Assembly (NCBI RefSeq): GCF_002754195.1
Contig: NZ_PEEU01000001.1
Location: forward strand, 3,906,001 to 3,970,000
Direction of reading: 5' to 3'
DNA: 64,000 bases
DNA from: Flavobacterium sp. 9
GTDB lineage: Bacteria; Bacteroidota; Bacteroidia; Flavobacteriales; Flavobacteriaceae
Below, piece after piece: positions 19,855 to 27,773 of the stretch; position 1 is the stretch's first letter, and each line of letters begins with the position of its first letter. A program made the translations under genes and the position numbers. Under the pieces are notes generated by a model, which searched no databases, was not told where the DNA came from, and was given only the letters and a program-made list of their open reading frames with translations.

Positions 19855-20766
19855 ATGAAAAAACTAGCTTTAATTTTTGTGTTTTTTTCTATTGTATGTA
19901 ACGCACAACAAGACGCGCAGTTTACACAATATATGTACAACACCATTGCAATAAACCCCGCTTATGCAGGTTCGCGCGGAGTATTAAGTGTTTTTGGTTT
20001 GTATCGTACACAATGGATTGGACTTGACGGAGCACCAGAAACAAGTACATTTTCAATCAATACACCTTTAAATAATAGTAATTTGGGATTGGGAGTTTCT
20101 TTGGTAAATGATAAAATCGGACCAACAAACGAAAACACATTGTCGGCAGATTTATCGTATAGTATTCCAACTTCAGAAAAATTTAAATTGTCATTTGGAT
20201 TAAAAGCAACAGCCAACCTTTTCAATTTGGATGTAACTAAATTAACTTATGAAAATCAAGGTGATCCACAATTCCAGGATTTAAATAATAAGTTTACACC
20301 AAATATTGGAGCCGGAGTTTATTGGCATTCAGATCAGGCTTATATTGGATTATCAGTGCCAAATTTTATCCAAACCAATAGATATGATGATAACGATGTT
20401 GCTATTTTCAAAGACAAAATCAACTACTATTTTATGGCAGGTTACGTCTTTAATTTAGACCATTTAGAGTATATAAAATTCAAGCCAGCCCTATTAACAA
20501 AAATGGTTGAAGGAGCACCTTTGCAAGTAGATGTTTCAGGAAATTTTATGTTTAATGATAAATTTGTTGTAGGACTTGCTTATCGTTGGAGCGCTTCAGT
20601 AAGTGCAATGGCAGGTTTTCAGGTTTCAAAAGGAATGTATATAGGATACGGTTACGATCATGAAACTACCAACTTAAGAAGATACAATTCAGGATCACAT
20701 GAGATTTTCCTTCGTTTTGAATTTTTCCATAATTACAGCAGACTTACATCACCAAGATTCTTTTAA
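19855..20766 (+). CDS. PorP/SprF family type IX secretion membrane protein
   Basis: A 303-residue outer-membrane beta-barrel with a signal peptide (about 1-18, ending CNAQ). The family signature is visible after the cleavage site: QDAQFTQYMYN, then INPAYAGSRG, then the RTQW segment. Proteins of this family (SprF in Flavobacterium johnsoniae, PorP in Porphyromonas) are needed for secretion or attachment of T9SS clients with type B C-terminal domains. Here it follows the giant client directly and precedes an OmpA-type protein, so it is most likely the dedicated partner of the adhesin. I do not call it sprF because several paralogues exist per genome; another one is at 56.6 kb. Confidence 0.88.
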   Translation: MKKLALIFVFFSIVCNAQQDAQFTQYMYNTIAINPAYAGSRGVLSVFGLYRTQWIGLDGAPETSTFSINTPLNNSNLGLGVSLVNDKIGPTNENTLSADLSYSIPTSEKFKLSFGLKATANLFNLDVTKLTYENQGDPQFQDLNNKFTPNIGAGVYWHSDQAYIGLSVPNFIQTNRYDDNDVAIFKDKINYYFMAGYVFNLDHLEYIKFKPALLTKMVEGAPLQVDVSGNFMFNDKFVVGLAYRWSASVSAMAGFQVSKGMYIGYGYDHETTNLRRYNSGSHEIFLRFEFFHNYSRLTSPRFF

Positions 20767-20778
20767 TTGATTTAAAAT

Positions 20779-22782
20779 ATGATGATTAAAAAACTATTAT
20801 ATTCCTTTTTGTTCTTTAGCATTTTTTTCGCAGCAAATGCCCAAACTGCAAGTATAGCAAATGCAGATAAAAAATACGATAATTACGCTTACGCGGATGC
20901 AATAAAAGCCTACGAAAAGTTAGTTAAAAAAGGAGTTAGAGACGAAAAAGTATTTCAAAGATTAGGGAATTCCTATTATCTTATTGGAGAATTACAACAA
21001 GCTTTAAAATACTATCAGGAATTATATATCCTTAATGAAAATCAGGAACCAGAGTATTTGTATAAATATGCTCAATGTTTGAAATCAGAAGGAAATTATA
21101 CACAATCAGATGAAATTTTGGAAAAACTCATTCAAAAAGCACCATCAGATAAAAGAGGTATCCTATTCGCAAATAATAAAAATTATTTAGAAGATATTAA
21201 AGCAAATTCTGGCCGATTTGATATTGCAGATGCCGGAATTAATTCAAAAGATTCAGATTACGGAAGTACTATTTTAGATAATAAACTAGTATTTACATCT
21301 GCCAGAGATACCGGTTCAATAGTCAAAAAGAATTTTAAATGGACCAATAAAGCAATTTCAACTTTATATTCTGCTGAATTAAGTCCTGACGGAAGTATTG
21401 GAAAACCAATGATATTTCATAAAGAAAATTTAAGAGTCAATTTCAATCAATCGACTCCGGTTTTTACAAAAGACGGAAGAACAATGTACTTCACCAGAAA
21501 TAATTCTGTAGATGGAAAAAGAAGAGAGAATGAAAAGAAAATTACATTCTTAAAACTTTATAAAGCAACTTTAATAGACGACGAATGGAAAGAAGTTCAG
21601 GAACTTCCTTTTAATAGTGACGAATACAGCGTTGCGCATCCGGCTTTGAGCGTCGATGAAAAAACATTGTATTTTGCATCAGATATGCCAGGAACGCTTG
21701 GAGCTTCGGATATTTTTAAAGTAAGTATAGAAGCTAATGGAAGTTTTGGAAAACCTGAAAATTTAGGTTCGGATATCAATACAGAAGGAAGAGAAACCTT
21801 TCCTTTTATTTCGGCTGAAAATGAACTTTATTTTGCCAGTGATGTAAGACCAGGTTTAGGCGGACTTGATATTTATGTTTCGAAAATAACTAAAGAAGGT
21901 TCTTTTGATGAAGTTCAGAATATTGGAGAACCAATTAATAGTAAACAAGACGATTTTGCTTTTATAATTAACAATAAAAACAGAAACGGTTTTTTCTCTT
22001 CAAATAGAAGTGGTGGTCAAGGATTGGACGATGTTTATCGATTTACAGAAAACCGCAGATTAATTTGCGAACAATCTATATCAGGAACAATTACAGATCA
22101 GGAAACAAACGAAACACTTTCGAATGTTGCTTTAATTTTGTTTGACGAAGCAGGTAAATCTGCCGTTGAAGCAAAATCTGATGCTAACGGAAATTATGTT
22201 TTTTCGAATGTAAAATGCGGAAAGAAATACTTTATCAAAACATCAAAAGAAGATTATTTGTTTAAAGAAGTTTCTGTGACGTTGAAAAAAGCAACAGGTT
22301 CAGTTTCTCTGCCAATAGCTTTAGAAAAGAAACCAAAACCAATAGTAGCAATTCCGGTTGTGATAAAGGCAAGTAATTCTATTAAACCAGTTAAAGTCAA
22401 TATTACTATTGGGACCGATTTAGGAAAATTATTAAAAATTCCGATGAACTTTTTTGATTTAGGAAAAGCTACAATCAAGAAAACATCAGAGCCTCAATTG
22501 CAGAAAATTGTTGATATGCTAAAACAATATCCAAGCATAAAATTAGATATTCGTTCGCATACAGACAGCCGTTCATCGACTGAAAGTAATCAGATTTTAT
22601 CAGACAAAAGAGCAGAATCGACGAAGAATTGGTTGATACAAAAAGGAATCGACGCAAGCCGATTAACAGCAAAAGGATACGGAGAAACACAATTAGTAAA
22701 TAAATGTGCCGATGGTGTAAAATGTACCGAACAAGAACATCAGCAAAACAGACGAAGCGAATTTATAATTGTAAGTCTGTAA
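20779..22782 (+). CDS. OmpA-family protein with TPR and PD40 repeats
   Basis: A 667-residue envelope protein: signal peptide (1-21), TPR-like helical repeats (about 25-160, YAYADAIKAYEKLVKKG and following), WD40/PD40-type beta-propeller repeats (about 170-425, segments such as TLYFASDMPGTLGASDIF), a carboxypeptidase-regulatory-like beta-sandwich (about 430-510), and a C-terminal OmpA peptidoglycan-binding domain (about 555-667) with IRSHTDSR and the NRRSEF motif. In flavobacteria this architecture regularly sits beside SprF-like genes and giant T9SS clients, and PorE in Porphyromonas is built similarly. It probably anchors the secretion/adhesin complex to peptidoglycan. The gap to the SprF-like gene is 12 bases, so the two form one operon. 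Confidence 0.88.
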   Translation: MMIKKLLYSFLFFSIFFAANAQTASIANADKKYDNYAYADAIKAYEKLVKKGVRDEKVFQRLGNSYYLIGELQQALKYYQELYILNENQEPEYLYKYAQCLKSEGNYTQSDEILEKLIQKAPSDKRGILFANNKNYLEDIKANSGRFDIADAGINSKDSDYGSTILDNKLVFTSARDTGSIVKKNFKWTNKAISTLYSAELSPDGSIGKPMIFHKENLRVNFNQSTPVFTKDGRTMYFTRNNSVDGKRRENEKKITFLKLYKATLIDDEWKEVQELPFNSDEYSVAHPALSVDEKTLYFASDMPGTLGASDIFKVSIEANGSFGKPENLGSDINTEGRETFPFISAENELYFASDVRPGLGGLDIYVSKITKEGSFDEVQNIGEPINSKQDDFAFIINNKNRNGFFSSNRSGGQGLDDVYRFTENRRLICEQSISGTITDQETNETLSNVALILFDEAGKSAVEAKSDANGNYVFSNVKCGKKYFIKTSKEDYLFKEVSVTLKKATGSVSLPIALEKKPKPIVAIPVVIKASNSIKPVKVNITIGTDLGKLLKIPMNFFDLGKATIKKTSEPQLQKIVDMLKQYPSIKLDIRSHTDSRSSTESNQILSDKRAESTKNWLIQKGIDASRLTAKGYGETQLVNKCADGVKCTEQEHQQNRRSEFIIVSL

Positions 22783-22794
22783 TTTGATAAACAT

Positions 22795-22832
22795 AAAAAA
22801 GACCTTTTTCTAATCTGAAAAAGGTCTTTTTT
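22795..22832 (+). terminator. Terminator ending the adhesin-SprF-OmpA locus
   Basis: AAAAAAGACCTTTTTC and GAAAAAGGTCTTTTTT form a 16-bp stem with a six-base loop and a T run. It is symmetrical enough to act in both directions. Confidence 0.9.
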
Positions 22833-22854
22833 ATTGCATTCTATTTTGAATAGG

Positions 22855-23010
22855 AATAAATCCCAGCGGTATGGAATATTTATAGATAATATTGATGTAT
22901 CGGAAAGAACCCATTTTTGGGTGATATTTATGATGCAATTTCACTCCGCTGGAGTTTTAAAATAGAGATTTTTTGTTTGGCTATAAATATAATGCTCCGA
23001 TGGAGCAGCC
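22855..23010. repeat. Flavobacterial short palindrome cluster, part 1
   Basis: CCAGCGG at 22863-22869 can pair with CCGCTGG at 22946-22952, and two local palindromes of the form TCCnnnGGA occur (ACTCCGCTGGAGT at 22943-22955, GCTCCGATGGAGC near 22993). This style of small G+C-richer palindrome is repeated in the next intergenic region. No protein coding is apparent. Confidence 0.5.
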
Positions 23011-23026
23011 AATCTATCTGAATAAA

Positions 23027-23365
23027 TTATGTGATATTATTAGAATCCGCAATAAACATTTGGTTGATTTCGTCTAGAACATCAAATTCATTGGTAGGAA
23101 ACATTTCTAAAACCATTTCTAAAACGAGCGCTATATTAATAGGTGAAGTTTTAATGGTTTCCGAAGTTTTATGTGCATCGTGATCCAGCGCTACAATACA
23201 TAATTTTAGGATTTCGGTAATAAGACAACCAAGTTCAGAATAATTTGAAAGCTTAATTTGAACGGTATAAGTTTCTGATTCATCATTAGAAGGTTTTAAG
23301 GTGTTTAAATATAGGGCAGATAACTTTTTTAGGCGTTCTAAATTTTTAGTTTCAATTGTTTCCAT
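23027..23365 (-). CDS. Conserved hypothetical protein, 112 residues
   Basis: No recognised family. The protein is small, acidic and predicted mostly helical, without signal peptide or membrane segment, hence cytosolic. The N-terminus (METIETKNLERLKKLSALYLNT) and the C-terminal part (LVLEMVLEMFPTNEFDVLDEINQMF) look like amphipathic helices. It is the only gene on the minus strand in the first 44 kb and is flanked on both sides by intergenic repeats. Codon use looks like that of neighbouring genes, which together with its length supports a real gene. No -7 element was found upstream of the start. Confidence 0.6.
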   Translation of the reverse strand: METIETKNLERLKKLSALYLNTLKPSNDESETYTVQIKLSNYSELGCLITEILKLCIVALDHDAHKTSETIKTSPINIALVLEMVLEMFPTNEFDVLDEINQMFIADSNNIT

Positions 23366-23560
23366 AATAATGTTTTTAATTCTTCTGAAAGTGTTATTGT
23401 CATTTCATGCAAGTTGTGTTTTATAATTGTTATTTTCAACATACTATAATATGTTAATTTAATCATTTTCTTATATTTTTAAAAAATCAAATGTATTAAA
23501 GAGAGAAGAATAATAGAACGACATATATGTCGTGTTGATATCTTTTTTAAATTTTATGTA

Positions 23561-23625
23561 ATCCCTACGGGATATTATGGAAACGTGCTTTCCTATTTCT
23601 ACCAACATTTAATTCCTAACGGAAT
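23561..23625. repeat. Short palindromic units
   Basis: ATCCCTACGGGAT (5-bp arms, 3-base centre) at 23561-23573 and ATTCCTAACGGAAT at 23612-23625. They share the pattern TCC-TA-GGA with the units at 22943, 22993, 23924 and 23966, so they are members of one degenerate family. Confidence 0.55.
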
Positions 23626-23675
23626 ATATTGTAGGGATGGATTTTAATCCGTCCTTCTCAAACATAACCACAATC

Positions 23676-23778
23676 TTGTCATTTCGACGGAGGAGAAATC
23701 TCCGTGAGAAGCTCGACAAAGATTGGCGAGTTTCTTTGTAGAGTTTCTAGTGTGATTTCTCCTCCGTCGAAATGACAA
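23676..23778. repeat. REP-like hairpin with 25-base perfect inverted arms
   Basis: Left arm 23676-23700 and right arm 23754-23778 are perfect reverse complements over 25 bases (arm begins TTGTCATTTCGACGGAGG). The 53-base spacer contains a further partial inverted repeat (ACAAAG with CTTTGT). Elements ending in this TGTCATTTCGACG sequence are familiar from many Bacteroidota intergenic regions; I know of no assigned function. There is no transposase ORF inside. Confidence 0.8.
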
Positions 23779-23810
23779 ATTAAACGAAAAACACTATTAT
23801 GAAAACAATT

Positions 23811-23892
23811 GCCCTAGCCCCGATAGAAGTGGAAATCCTTTTGTGGCGGGGTTCGCCACAAAAGATTGTAACGGATAGCGGGATTAGCTCCT
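23811..23892 (+). ncRNA. Flavo-1-like structured RNA
   Basis: Begins GCCCTAGCCCCGATAGAAG, contains a perfect 11-bp hairpin (CTTTTGTGGCG at 23838-23848 with CGCCACAAAAG at 23854-23864), and ends AGCGGGATTAGCTCC, where the outer GCCCTAGCCC and GCGGGATTAGC segments can partly pair. From memory this matches the Flavo-1 RNA motif reported in Bacteroidota, whose function is unknown. The identification rests on recollection of the consensus; a covariance-model search would settle it. Confidence 0.65.
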
Positions 23893-23922
23893 GATTAAAA
23901 TCATTCATTCATATATCCCTAC

Positions 23923-24023
23923 AGGATATTTTATCGGGCATCATATTTTTTTTCTACCGATCCATAACTCCTAGCGGAGTTTCTGTTAATGCTTAATTTT
24001 CGCAAATTACCCCATTAGGGGTA
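23923..24023. repeat. Short palindromic units, second cluster
   Basis: ATCCCTACAGGAT near 23924, AACTCCTAGCGGAGTT at 23966-23981 and TACCCCATTAGGGGTA at 24008-24023. The segment CTACCGATCC before the second unit resembles CTACCAACAT before the unit at 23612, which suggests a longer degenerate repeat around the palindromes. Confidence 0.5.
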
Positions 24024-24182
24024 AATGGTCGGTAACCCTGCGTTTTTCGCAAAAAAGTCTTAAAATTCATTCATTTTTTTAAAGTAAAATTTCTTTAGAT
24101 TAAATTTTAACTTATTATGTTTAAAATGAGTTGATTAAGTCTTAAAAAATCGTTTTCGTTGTTTTTTATATTCATTTTTTTC

Positions 24183-24190
24183 TAACTTTA
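24183..24190 (+). promoter_or_regulatory. -7 element of the CBS gene
   Basis: TAACTTTA matches TAnnTTTG except for the last base, with TTG 21 bases upstream (24159-24161) as a -33 box. The ATG follows 22 bases downstream. Confidence 0.45.
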
Positions 24191-24212
24191 TAGAACTTAA
24201 AATTTTTCAGAT

Positions 24213-24638
24213 ATGACTGTAAATCAAATACTAAACGCAAAAGGGAAAAATGTTTATTCCGTACTTTCAACAACAACAGTTTATGAAGCTTTGAAAGTAA
24301 TGGGCGAAAAAAACATAGGGGCAATTCTGGTTATTGATGGAACCGATTTGAAAGGGATATTATCTGAAAGGGATTATGCCCGAAAAATTGTTTTGAAAGA
24401 CAAGTCATCAAAAGAAACCTTTGTACATGAGATTATGGAAAGCACTGTTTTTTCGGTTAACCTTTCTAATAATATCGAAGACTGCATGGAGTTGATGAGT
24501 ACGAAAAGGATTAGACATTTACCAGTTTTGGAAGATGGAATTGTGGTAGGAATAATTTCGATCAGTGACGTTGTAAAAGCGATTATAGAAATTCAAAAAG
24601 ATACTATAAATCATTTAAATTCATATATTTCTCAGTAA
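24213..24638 (+). CDS. Tandem CBS-domain protein
   Basis: A 141-residue cytosolic protein made only of a CBS pair (about residues 5-65 and 72-132). Characteristic segments are ALKVMGEKNIGAILVIDG, GILSERDYARKIVLK, then MELMSTKRIRHLPVLEDG and VGIISISDVVKAII. Stand-alone CBS pairs typically bind adenosyl ligands such as AMP or ATP and report energy state; the partner here is unknown. It is transcribed alone between a promoter-like site and a clear terminator, and is followed by the malic enzyme gene, but no functional link is evident. Confidence 0.9.
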   Translation: MTVNQILNAKGKNVYSVLSTTTVYEALKVMGEKNIGAILVIDGTDLKGILSERDYARKIVLKDKSSKETFVHEIMESTVFSVNLSNNIEDCMELMSTKRIRHLPVLEDGIVVGIISISDVVKAIIEIQKDTINHLNSYISQ

Positions 24639-24664
24639 TATAAAACATAAAAATATACTTTATA

Positions 24665-24697
24665 AAATAGTCCAAATTATCGTGGACTATTTTTTTT
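24665..24697 (+). terminator. Terminator after the CBS gene
   Basis: AAATAGTCCA pairs with TGGACTATTT around an 8-base loop and leads into eight T. Confidence 0.9.
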
Positions 24698-24764
24698 GGG
24701 GTAACGAAAACGTTTTTTTCGGAAAAGAAAAATATAAAAAGACGCCATTTTAAACCAAGACTTA

Positions 24765-24772
24765 TATCTTTG
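24765..24772 (+). promoter_or_regulatory. -7 promoter element of maeB
   Basis: TATCTTTG is a perfect TAnnTTTG match, 25 bases before the ATG. No clear TTG -33 box. Confidence 0.6.
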
Positions 24773-24797
24773 TAAGCTAGAATAAAAGCTAAATATA

Positions 24798-27089
24798 ATG
24801 AACAAAGAGAGTAAAAGAAGAGAAGCGTTACTGTACCATTCAGAACCAACTCCAGGAAAAATTCAGGTAGTTCCAACAAAAAAATATGCAACCCAAAGAG
24901 ATTTATCTTTGGCTTATTCGCCGGGTGTTGCTGAGCCATGTTTAGAAATTGCAGCAAACGTAGACGACGTTTATAAATACACAGCAAAAGGAAATTTAGT
25001 TGCCGTTATCTCAAACGGTACAGCGGTTTTAGGACTTGGAGACATTGGTCCGGAAGCTTCTAAACCAGTTATGGAAGGAAAAGGATTATTGTTTAAAATC
25101 TTTTCTGATATTGATGTTTTTGATATAGAAATCGGAACAAAAGATATCGAAGAATTTATCCAGACTGTTAAGAATATTGCTCCAACTTTTGGAGGAATAA
25201 ATCTTGAAGATATTAAAGCACCTGAATCTTTTGAAATCGAAAGAAGATTGGTAGAAGAATTGGATATTCCGGTAATGCACGATGATCAGCACGGAACGGC
25301 AATTATTTCTTCTGCGGCTTTAATCAACGCATTAGAATTAGCAGGAAAAAAAGCGGAAGATGTAAAAGTAGTAGTTTCTGGCGCAGGTTCGGCTGCAATA
25401 GCTTGTACTGATTTATATGTTTTGTTGGGAGTTAAGGTTGAGAATATCAAAATGTTTAATAGTAAAGGACTTTTAACAAAAGACAATCCTTCACTATCAG
25501 AATTACAATTGAAATACGCTGTTGATGGCGCTAAAATTGAATTAGCAGAAGCAGTAAAAGGAGCAGATGTTTTCATCGGATTGTCTTCAGGAGGTATTTT
25601 ATCGGCTGAAATGTTGTTGACAATGAAAGAGAATCCGATTGTTTTTGCAATGGCAAATCCAAATCCGGAAATCGATTATAATTTAGCTACAGAAACTCGT
25701 AAAGATGTTATTATGGCTACAGGACGTTCAGACTTTCCTAACCAGGTAAATAATGTTTTAGGTTTTCCATATATTTTTAGAGGAGCGCTAGATGTGAGAG
25801 CTACTAAAATTAACGAAGCTATGAAAATGGCTGCTGTAAAAGCATTGGCTATTTTGGCTAAAGAACCAGTTCCAGAGCAAGTAAACGTGGCATATGGCGC
25901 AACAAAACTGGGTTTTGGTAACGATTATATTATCCCTAAACCATTTGATCCAAGATTGATTACTGTAGTTGCTCCGGCAGTTGCAAGAGCAGCAATGGAA
26001 TCTGGTGTTGCAAAAAATCCTATTACAGATTGGGCTGCTTACGAAGATCAGCTTCGCGAACGTATGGGTAATGATAATAAAATGGTTCGTTTGATGACAA
26101 ACCGTGCTAAAATGGATCCTAAAAGAATTGTATTTGCTGAGGCAGATCAATTAAATGTATTGAAAGCAGCACAAATTGTTCATGAAGACGGAATTGGTTT
26201 TCCAATTTTATTAGGAAATAAAGAAGCGATTTTAGAGCTTAAAGCTGAATTAGGTTTTGATGCAGAACTTGAAATCATCGATCCTAAAACAAATGAAGAA
26301 GAAGTAAGACGTAACAGATTTGCAAAATCATACTGGGAAACAAGAGAAAGAAGAGGCGTTTCGCTACTTGATGCTCAGAAATATATGCGCGAAAGAAACT
26401 ATTTTGCTGCAATGATGGTTAATGAAGGCGAAGCAGATGCATTAGTTACCGGTCATACAAGAAGTTACCCAACAGTTGTAAAACCAATGTTGCAATTGAT
26501 CGAAAAAGCACATGGAGCATCACTTGTTGCAACTGCAAACATGATGTTGACTTCTCGCGGACCAATGTTCTTGTCTGATACTGCAATTAACATCAATCCT
26601 TCTGCCGAAGATTTGATTAATATTGCAATTATGACGGCAAAAACTGCAAAAATGTTTGGTGTTGAGCCAGTTATTGCAATGGTTTCATATTCAAATTTTG
26701 GATCTTCAACAAGCCAAAGTGCTTCAAAAGTAAGAGAAGCAGTAGCTTATTTGCATAAAAATCATCCTGATATGATCGTTGATGGAGAGATTCAGGCAGA
26801 TTTTGCTTTGAATCAGGAAATGCTTGCAGAGAAATTTCCTTTCTCAAAATTAGCTGGAAAGAAGGTAAATACATTGATTTTCCCTAACTTAGAGTCGGCT
26901 AATATTACTTATAAATTATTAAAAGAATTATATAAAGTAAATTCAATTGGTCCAATTATGATGGGAATGGGTAAACCGGTTCACATTTTTCAATTAGGAG
27001 CAAGCGTTGAAGAAATGGTTAATATGGCTGCAATTGCAGTTATTGATGCTCAGGAAAAAGAGAATAAAAAAAATAAATTAGCTAAATAG
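24798..27089 (+). CDS. maeB: NADP-dependent malic enzyme (MaeB type, with PTA-like domain)
   Basis: Oxidatively decarboxylates malate to pyruvate, supplying NADPH and linking the TCA cycle to gluconeogenesis. The 763-residue length is that of the two-domain MaeB class. The malic enzyme part (about 1-425) shows YSPGVAEPCLEI, GDIGPEASKPVMEGKG, a metal-binding segment LEDIKAPESF, the MHDDQHGTAI motif and a nucleotide-binding VVSGAGSAAIAC. The C-terminal part (from about 430, RLMTNRAKMDPKRIVFAEAD) resembles phosphotransacetylase, known in this class as a regulatory domain that binds acetyl-CoA rather than an active transferase. Monocistronic, with its own promoter. No classic hairpin terminator follows; an inverted repeat spans the gap to ruvA. 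Confidence 0.95.
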   Translation: MNKESKRREALLYHSEPTPGKIQVVPTKKYATQRDLSLAYSPGVAEPCLEIAANVDDVYKYTAKGNLVAVISNGTAVLGLGDIGPEASKPVMEGKGLLFKIFSDIDVFDIEIGTKDIEEFIQTVKNIAPTFGGINLEDIKAPESFEIERRLVEELDIPVMHDDQHGTAIISSAALINALELAGKKAEDVKVVVSGAGSAAIACTDLYVLLGVKVENIKMFNSKGLLTKDNPSLSELQLKYAVDGAKIELAEAVKGADVFIGLSSGGILSAEMLLTMKENPIVFAMANPNPEIDYNLATETRKDVIMATGRSDFPNQVNNVLGFPYIFRGALDVRATKINEAMKMAAVKALAILAKEPVPEQVNVAYGATKLGFGNDYIIPKPFDPRLITVVAPAVARAAMESGVAKNPITDWAAYEDQLRERMGNDNKMVRLMTNRAKMDPKRIVFAEADQLNVLKAAQIVHEDGIGFPILLGNKEAILELKAELGFDAELEIIDPKTNEEEVRRNRFAKSYWETRERRGVSLLDAQKYMRERNYFAAMMVNEGEADALVTGHTRSYPTVVKPMLQLIEKAHGASLVATANMMLTSRGPMFLSDTAININPSAEDLINIAIMTAKTAKMFGVEPVIAMVSYSNFGSSTSQSASKVREAVAYLHKNHPDMIVDGEIQADFALNQEMLAEKFPFSKLAGKKVNTLIFPNLESANITYKLLKELYKVNSIGPIMMGMGKPVHIFQLGASVEEMVNMAAIAVIDAQEKENKKNKLAK

Positions 27090-27095
27090 TAGAAA

Positions 27096-27159
27096 TTATA
27101 AGGGTCGATGTAATAATGTCGTATTTTTATTGCATTTTTATTATATTTGACCCTTATAA
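27096..27159. repeat. 11-bp inverted repeat flanking the ruvA promoter
   Basis: TTATAAGGGTC at 27096-27106 and GACCCTTATAA at 27149-27159 are perfect reverse complements, 42 bases apart. The right arm begins at the last base of the -7 element and covers the probable transcription start. It could be an operator or a hairpin at the end of the maeB transcript. Confidence 0.6.
27142..27149 (+). promoter_or_regulatory. -7 promoter element of ruvA-sprA
   Basis: TATATTTG, perfect TAnnTTTG, 18 bases before the ruvA ATG. It excludes the in-frame TTG at 27147 as a start, because that codon lies inside the element. Confidence 0.65.
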
Positions 27160-27167
27160 ATTATACT

Positions 27168-27749
27168 ATGATAGCACATTTGCAAGGTAAATTAGTCGAG
27201 AAAAATCCTACAGATGTAGTGATTGATTGTGGAGGTGTTGGATATCAAGTACATATCTCCTTACACACCTTCTCATTAATTCCTAATGCAGAGAATATAA
27301 AATTGTATACGCATCTTCAAATTAAGGAAGATGCGCATACTTTATTTGGTTTTGCAGAAAAATCAGAACGAGAAATTTTTAGAATGTTGTTATCTGTTTC
27401 CGGAATTGGAGCAAATATTGCCAGAACAATGTTGTCTTCAATTGAACCCAGACAAATAATAAATGCTATTGCCTCTGGCGATGTTGGTATTATACAGTCA
27501 ATTAAGGGCATTGGGAACAAAACAGCACAAAGAGTTATTCTTGATTTAAAAGAAAAAGTGTTAAAGTTGTACGATTTAGATGAAGTTTCTGTAGTACAAA
27601 ACAATACAAATAGAGATGAAGCGTTATCTGCTTTGGAAGTTTTAGGTTTTGTTCGAAAAACTTCTGAAAAAGTAGTCGAAAAGATCGTCAAAGAAGATCC
27701 CGAAGCTACTGTTGAATCAATCATCAAAAAAGCTTTAAAAAGCTTATAA
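27168..27749 (+). CDS. ruvA: Holliday junction branch migration protein RuvA
   Basis: RuvA tetramers clamp the Holliday junction and load RuvB. Starting at the ATG at 27168 gives 193 residues with the usual N-terminus MIAHLQGKLVEK. Domain I is an OB fold (1-63); domain II has two helix-hairpin-helix motifs, VSGIGANI (77-84) and IKGIGNKT (112-119); domain III (about 148-193) is the RuvB-contacting helical domain with EALSALEVLGF. An upstream TTG would add seven residues but sits within the promoter. sprA begins 24 bases downstream with no promoter or terminator between, so the two are co-transcribed. Confidence 0.97.
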   Translation: MIAHLQGKLVEKNPTDVVIDCGGVGYQVHISLHTFSLIPNAENIKLYTHLQIKEDAHTLFGFAEKSEREIFRMLLSVSGIGANIARTMLSSIEPRQIINAIASGDVGIIQSIKGIGNKTAQRVILDLKEKVLKLYDLDEVSVVQNNTNRDEALSALEVLGFVRKTSEKVVEKIVKEDPEATVESIIKKALKSL

Positions 27750-27773
27750 ACTCATTTTAAATAAAAGAATTGT

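Larger units (their letters stand above)
23366..24212. other. Repeat-filled intergenic region
   Basis: Nearly 850 bases without a supported protein gene. Contents from left to right: an AT-rich segment; small palindromes (23561-23573, 23612-23625); a 103-base hairpin with perfect 25-base arms; a Flavo-1-like structured RNA; two more palindromes (around 23924 and 23966-23981); a TACCCC/GGGGTA hairpin at 24008-24023; and a promoter-like sequence before the CBS gene. It looks like an accumulation site for intergenic mobile or RNA repeats. Confidence 0.7.

Noticed and set aside
23676..23778. Insertion sequence
   Set aside because: No transposase ORF or target duplication is visible; the element is 103 bases long and consists only of inverted arms and a spacer.
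27147..27167. TTG start for ruvA
   Set aside because: The codon is inside the TATATTTG promoter element; MIAHLQGKL at 27168 is the family-typical N-terminus.
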